DNA of 64,000 bases from Cyclobacteriaceae bacterium (lineage in GTDB: Bacteria > Bacteroidota > Bacteroidia > Cytophagales > Cyclobacteriaceae): positions 248,001 through 312,000 of the forward strand of contig JAEUUC010000011.1 of NCBI GenBank assembly GCA_016787665.1, written 5' to 3'. The translations under genes and the position numbers were made by a program. Positions 60,036 through 64,000 of this stretch are shown piece by piece. How positions within the stretch are numbered: the first letter of the stretch is position 1; the number at the start of each line of letters is the position of its first letter. The notes under the pieces were generated by a model that was not told the origin of the DNA, ran no database searches, and saw only the letters and a list, made by a program, of their open reading frames with translations.

Positions 60036-62798
60036 TTACAGAACAAAAAGTTGCAAACCCAATTGGAAAGTGCGCGAGGGATAGTACTGATTCATCCGAT
60101 CAAGGCCTGGCGTCAACTGATGACTTCCGGGGGCAAAAATCTCCAGGCTATCGGCATATCGCACTTCAGGGTCCATACCTGCATAGGACGTGATCGTAAA
60201 CAGGTTCTGAGCGGTAACGTAGGCTTTAACGCGTACGTAATTCTTCGCCATGCCCGGAAAATGGTAGGACAAGGTTATGTTGTCCAATCGAAGAAATGAA
60301 GCCCTTTCAAAAAAAACAGACGCATAACGATTAAAGCCTGTTGATCCTATGTTTTTTGGAGTAGTCACGCTGTTCCAGGGAACGACTGTCGTGTAATTGA
60401 CTTCATAAGTCCTCCGAAAGTTGTTGTATAACGAGTGCCCGAAAGCGCCCCGAAACAGAAAATTAAGATCCCAATTTCGCCAGGTAAACTGGTTGGTAAA
60501 CCCTAACTCCCACTGGGGCAGCCCATTGCCAACCACCTCGTACTTGTCCCAATCGTCTGTAGAAACTTGCATTTGTCCATTACCATCCAGCCCGGTGTAC
60601 CAGGGGGCGTACATTTCGCCTAGCTCCTCACCTGGTTTTATCCGAAAAATTTGAGGGCCACAACAACCAACGGAGCCCTGGCCACCTGCAGTCAACTCAC
60701 GTTGACCGACTCCGTTTTTGCTGAGCGATTCCACGCGGGCGCGTTTGTATCCCGTAGCTACGAGAGTGGAGTTCCAACGAACACTACCCAGATGGGCATC
60801 GCGGTAGCTTACCTGAAATTCCCATCCCGAGCTATTGAGCGATCCCAGGTTGGCGTAAACCAGCCCGATTGAACTCTCTTCCGGGAGAAAGATATTTTGT
60901 TCACCGACTTGTGTATTGGCGAAGTAGATCAGGTCATCCATAGTACGTTTGTAATAGTCGACTGATGCCAGAAACCGATTTTTGAAAAAAGAAAAATCAA
61001 ACCCCAGATTGAGCTCTCGTTTTTCTTCCCATTTCAGGGTGGGATTGGAATCGCGGGTGGGAACGATGTTGACAACGACCGATCCGTCAGGTTGCGTTGT
61101 GGGCAGGGGGAGAAATGTGCGGATTCCCAGGAGCGGGTCGACCGGCAATAAGCCCGTTCTTCCATAAGAAAATCTCAGGCGCCAGTCGGAAGGGGTTTTG
61201 CCTGCCAGTTGGTCGAGATCAATACCTACACCCAATGCTGGAAAAAATCCAGCGTTTTCATTCGCACCAAACCCACTGTAGGAATCGGTACGACCGAGTA
61301 AGGTAAGGGAATAGATATTCTTCCAGATGATCTCCGCGCCTGCTTGCCACGAAACCAATTGATCATCGGTGCGATAACTATTAACCGATGTCCGGTTAGC
61401 CCCAAAATCCAGTCCATGAAAACCAGGTTGATTGTATAAGAATTGGGTGACGGAGGCACTAAATCCCTCTATTGAACTCACCTGATTAGCGTAACCCGCC
61501 CATGCCTTCATTTTCCAATCTCGAAAATTGATGCGATAGTGAAGCATAGCCTCCAGAAACCGATTGGCGCGCTCATCTAGACTTCGGCTGGCCAATCCAT
61601 CACCAAATTGTCCCTTTACAGGGTCTTCAATGGCATAAAAATCACCCGTTGACTGCATTAATTGTTCCGAACCATATTGGACGGTGGCTGAAAGGTTGCG
61701 TAGCAAATCATACGCTGCGGTAAAGTTAACAAGGGAGTTATTCCGAGTTGCTTCGAATTCCTGTTGGGCGAGCATGGCTACCGGATTGTAAAAGGCGAAA
61801 AAACTGCGCTGAAAGAATCCACCCGTAGCCGGGTTACTCTCATACACCGGTGCAGTTGGATTATAGACCAGGCCCTGTTCAAAAATAGAGGAGCCGGAAC
61901 TCCAGGGACGAGTCGGGTTGGTCTCATCCCGGTTACTAACCATGATTTCCAGCGACAATCTCAACTTGTCGCGGAGCATATTATGATGAACGCCTAGATG
62001 TGTGGCGAGCCGTTGAAAACCAGAGTTTCGTGCAATACCCTCCACATCCCGGTACTGCACGCCAATCCTGTAATCCGTTTGGCCGGTTCGGCCTTCAAGT
62101 CCCAGGCCATGCGCCTGTGAAAAGCCGGTTCGAAGGATCTCATCGGTCCAGCGCGTGTTCGAATTAAAATTCAACCCACCTCGTTGAACAAATTCTTCAG
62201 CGGAAAGAACCGGCAACAAATTACTTACCTGGTCAACAGCGAGAAATCCTTCATATGACGCATGATGGTGGTCACCTGTTTGCCGTGCCCTTTTGGTATT
62301 GATGATTAAGACTCCATTTGAACCGCGTGCCCCATACAGAGCTGCGGAAGCCCCATCCTTGAGCACCGTAATGGACTCCACCTCCAGGGGATCGATATTC
62401 GCAAGCGAAACTGCCGGTACTCCGTCAATGACGTAAAGTGGGTTTGCACTTTCACTTGTAGATCTAATGCCCGGTCCTGCGGAACCATAGCCGAGTGTTG
62501 TAATTCCCCGAATTCGTATTTCAAAATCTCTGTTAGGATCTCCGCCTGCCTTCACAATTGAAACTCCGGCTACTTTACCTTGTATCAATTGAAGCACGTG
62601 ATGAATATTACCACGATTGAATTGATCGGCCGTTATCCGGGTAACAGCCATACCCGGCATCTGCCTGGATAAAGAGTCCAGATAGCCCCGTCCGTCCAAA
62701 ACATTCTGAGATAACTCGGATAGCGAATCCCGCTGTGCAACACCCTGAACGTACACCAGTGAAAAAACCATTGCAGCTGCAAACCGAGCACGTGCCAT
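60036..62798 (-). CDS. SusC/RagA-type TonB-dependent receptor, no SusD partner
   Basis: A 920-residue outer-membrane receptor. The signal peptide is weak (MARARFAAAMVFSLVYVQGV), and the carboxypeptidase-D-like domain that normally opens SusC proteins is absent. The plug has GKVAGVSIVKAGGDPNRDFE, the SusC signatures NPLYVIDGVPA and VESITVLKDGASAALYGARG, and VLIINTKR. The barrel runs to the end LGLQLFVL. SusC imports oligosaccharides or peptides with a SusD lipoprotein; none is next to it. It has a full -33/-7 promoter, leaving almost no leader. Confidence 0.9.
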   Translation of the reverse strand: MARARFAAAMVFSLVYVQGVAQRDSLSELSQNVLDGRGYLDSLSRQMPGMAVTRITADQFNRGNIHHVLQLIQGKVAGVSIVKAGGDPNRDFEIRIRGITTLGYGSAGPGIRSTSESANPLYVIDGVPAVSLANIDPLEVESITVLKDGASAALYGARGSNGVLIINTKRARQTGDHHHASYEGFLAVDQVSNLLPVLSAEEFVQRGGLNFNSNTRWTDEILRTGFSQAHGLGLEGRTGQTDYRIGVQYRDVEGIARNSGFQRLATHLGVHHNMLRDKLRLSLEIMVSNRDETNPTRPWSSGSSIFEQGLVYNPTAPVYESNPATGGFFQRSFFAFYNPVAMLAQQEFEATRNNSLVNFTAAYDLLRNLSATVQYGSEQLMQSTGDFYAIEDPVKGQFGDGLASRSLDERANRFLEAMLHYRINFRDWKMKAWAGYANQVSSIEGFSASVTQFLYNQPGFHGLDFGANRTSVNSYRTDDQLVSWQAGAEIIWKNIYSLTLLGRTDSYSGFGANENAGFFPALGVGIDLDQLAGKTPSDWRLRFSYGRTGLLPVDPLLGIRTFLPLPTTQPDGSVVVNIVPTRDSNPTLKWEEKRELNLGFDFSFFKNRFLASVDYYKRTMDDLIYFANTQVGEQNIFLPEESSIGLVYANLGSLNSSGWEFQVSYRDAHLGSVRWNSTLVATGYKRARVESLSKNGVGQRELTAGGQGSVGCCGPQIFRIKPGEELGEMYAPWYTGLDGNGQMQVSTDDWDKYEVVGNGLPQWELGFTNQFTWRNWDLNFLFRGAFGHSLYNNFRRTYEVNYTTVVPWNSVTTPKNIGSTGFNRYASVFFERASFLRLDNITLSYHFPGMAKNYVRVKAYVTAQNLFTITSYAGMDPEVRYADSLEIFAPGSHQLTPGLDRMNQYYPSRTFQLGLQLFVL

Positions 62799-62801
62799 AG
62801 T

Positions 62802-62832
62802 CGAAAATACAAGAAATGAGCTATCCTAACAA
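62802..62832 (-). promoter_or_regulatory. Promoter of the SusC-like gene, near-leaderless
   Basis: On the minus strand TTG (62832-62830), a 20-base spacer, then TATTTTCG (62809-62802) match TTG-N19-21-TAnnTTTG with one mismatch. The -7 box ends three bases before the ATG at 62798. Confidence 0.6.
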
Positions 62833-62852
62833 GGAGGAGTTTGGTGTTCTCG

Positions 62853-63956
62853 TTAATGCAACAACAATCTCTTTGAATAAAGAACGAGCGGTACGCCAAA
62901 CACGGCCATCATAGCATAAGCCATAATCTCATAGCCTTTCGCGACCAAGTCGATGATGCCCACCTGCGCCAGCAGCAGGGAGGCAACCAGTGCCGCGGTA
63001 GAGATTAACGCCTTGACTGCTTTCTTCAACGGTGCCTGCTGCCGCGCCTGAATTTCCGTTTCCACACGACTGATGAAGGCATGGATCATACCCGTGGCCG
63101 TTTCCACGAGGGTCCACCCCACCACAATTCCGAAGACAATCACCAAAGCGGGGTGGTAGGATTGCAGAATCTGCAACCACGGCACGGTAGCGGCCAGCAC
63201 ACCGGCATCTGGATAATACGCGAGTATGGCAAAGTACGTAAGAAACCAGGGCACGGTCATGAGCAAACCGGAGATCACCGCAGCGAGCAAACTCTCGCGC
63301 ACATGGTGAACGCCTTTGAAGGTAAAGAAGGCGGCCGGGTATACGGCCAGATTGTAGCCCACGTACAACAAACCGGTCCAGATCAACAATCCCATTCCGG
63401 CTGGCCGCGGCAGGTAATCCGTTCGCCAGTTTTCAAAAACATTTCCGATGGCTTCGCCCCGGTCGGCAAAAACGACTACGGCAAACAGGATATAAGCCGC
63501 AAATAGTGCGATGGTGCCCAGCGTTTCAAGTTTGGCGATCACCTCTTCACCCTTGTAGTTCAGAAAACCCACCAGCACAACAATCAGCAACACGCCCACC
63601 CAACGGCTGAAACCCAACGTGGTATGTAAGATCTCTCCGGCCGCTGAAGCCATGACTGCAATGATGAGAATGGCCAAAAGCAAATACACGATTTCATAGG
63701 CAACCCAGGCAGGGCCGATCATCCGTTTCAACAACGATTTATAGTCGTACACCTGCCATTGGCGACAGGCCTCAATCGAAAGAAATGACATCAGGGAAAA
63801 TCCAAAGAAGATTGCCAGCCCGCACACCCAACCGCTGGCTCCGAACTTGGCTCCATACTCAACAATCTCGCGGCCGGTAGCATAGCCGCCTCCGATCAAA
63901 ACCGATTGCAAAATGATACCGGGAAGAAAGATACGCTTGAGGGAAGGGTTGAGCAT
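62853..63956 (-). CDS. YkvI-like membrane protein (amino-acid-transporter fold)
   Basis: A 367-residue protein with about ten membrane segments. ATG 63956 (MLNPSLKRIFLPGIILQSVL) is used; the TTG at 63986 lies in a promoter-like TACCTTGA. Family parts: IGGGYATGREIVEYGAKFG, then AILIIAVMASAAGEILHTTL, WTLVETATGMIHAFISRVE and a basic link before the last helices. This matches the YkvI family of Bacillota and Bacteroidota, related to amino-acid/cation symporters; the substrate is unknown. Its expected start region is inside the window, so it is complete. Confidence 0.75.
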   Translation of the reverse strand: MLNPSLKRIFLPGIILQSVLIGGGYATGREIVEYGAKFGASGWVCGLAIFFGFSLMSFLSIEACRQWQVYDYKSLLKRMIGPAWVAYEIVYLLLAILIIAVMASAAGEILHTTLGFSRWVGVLLIVVLVGFLNYKGEEVIAKLETLGTIALFAAYILFAVVVFADRGEAIGNVFENWRTDYLPRPAGMGLLIWTGLLYVGYNLAVYPAAFFTFKGVHHVRESLLAAVISGLLMTVPWFLTYFAILAYYPDAGVLAATVPWLQILQSYHPALVIVFGIVVGWTLVETATGMIHAFISRVETEIQARQQAPLKKAVKALISTAALVASLLLAQVGIIDLVAKGYEIMAYAMMAVFGVPLVLYSKRLLLH

Positions 63957-64000
63957 GCTCCAAAATTTTCGGGCGTCAAGGTACAACGCCTGTCAGAGCA

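Overview
The window looks like chromosomal DNA from a member of Bacteroidota, probably order Cytophagales. Evidence: a hybrid two-component regulator fusing propeller, histidine kinase, receiver and AraC domains; a SusC/RagA-type TonB receptor; a type IX secretion sorting tail; a PorT-like protein next to ubiE; GIN-domain and DUF5606 proteins; and many promoters of the Bacteroidota form TTG-N20-TAnnTTTG rather than the sigma70 form. No tRNA, rRNA, CRISPR array, integrase-flanked island or insertion sequence was seen.

Layout. 1-7.5 kb is a regulatory block: the 3' end of an AraC-type regulator, a SnoaL-like protein, an NmrA-like reductase, a 1318-residue hybrid sensor, and a PAS-LuxR regulator behind a small membrane protein. 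Matching tandem direct repeats sit at the same distance before the promoters of the reductase and of the membrane protein/LuxR pair. 7.6-19.5 kb is a seven-gene co-directional operon of exported proteins: a giant T9SS-targeted adhesin, two fibre-like proteins sharing one N-terminal domain but carrying different C-terminal heads (one an S74 self-cleaving chaperone), two lipoproteins, a membrane-anchored protein and a secreted caspase-fold protease. Its promoter has an inverted repeat just before the -33 box and lies directly after the LuxR-type gene. This is the best candidate for an undescribed system.

19.5-36.8 kb is mostly core metabolism and housekeeping: pyrD, xerD, aroQ, an inorganic-carbon cluster (SbtA-type permease, beta carbonic anhydrase, SulP transporter), marC, rnhA, a saccharopine dehydrogenase, cdd, ubiE-porT, engB, fbp, lysC and a low-molecular-weight phosphatase. 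36.8-37.7 kb holds REP-like palindromes flanking a GIY-YIG nuclease. 37.7-48.6 kb has an enoyl-CoA hydratase and an envelope block: kdnB-kdnA (8-amino-Kdo synthesis), two related outer-membrane-type proteins, waaA with rsgA, then a glycosyltransferase, a FemAB/GNAT-like protein and an Mpo1-like protein.

48.6-64 kb has a second saccharopine-dehydrogenase-like enzyme, an NhaC antiporter, a 3'-5' exonuclease, a Tet-type MFS pump, a GIN-domain protein, MgtC, and a minus-strand run including lysoplasmalogenase, an MFS pump, prfB with its programmed +1 frameshift, ilvE, a hydrolase, a SusC-like receptor without SusD, and a YkvI-like membrane protein. Function calls rest on motif recognition by eye; no database search was run.
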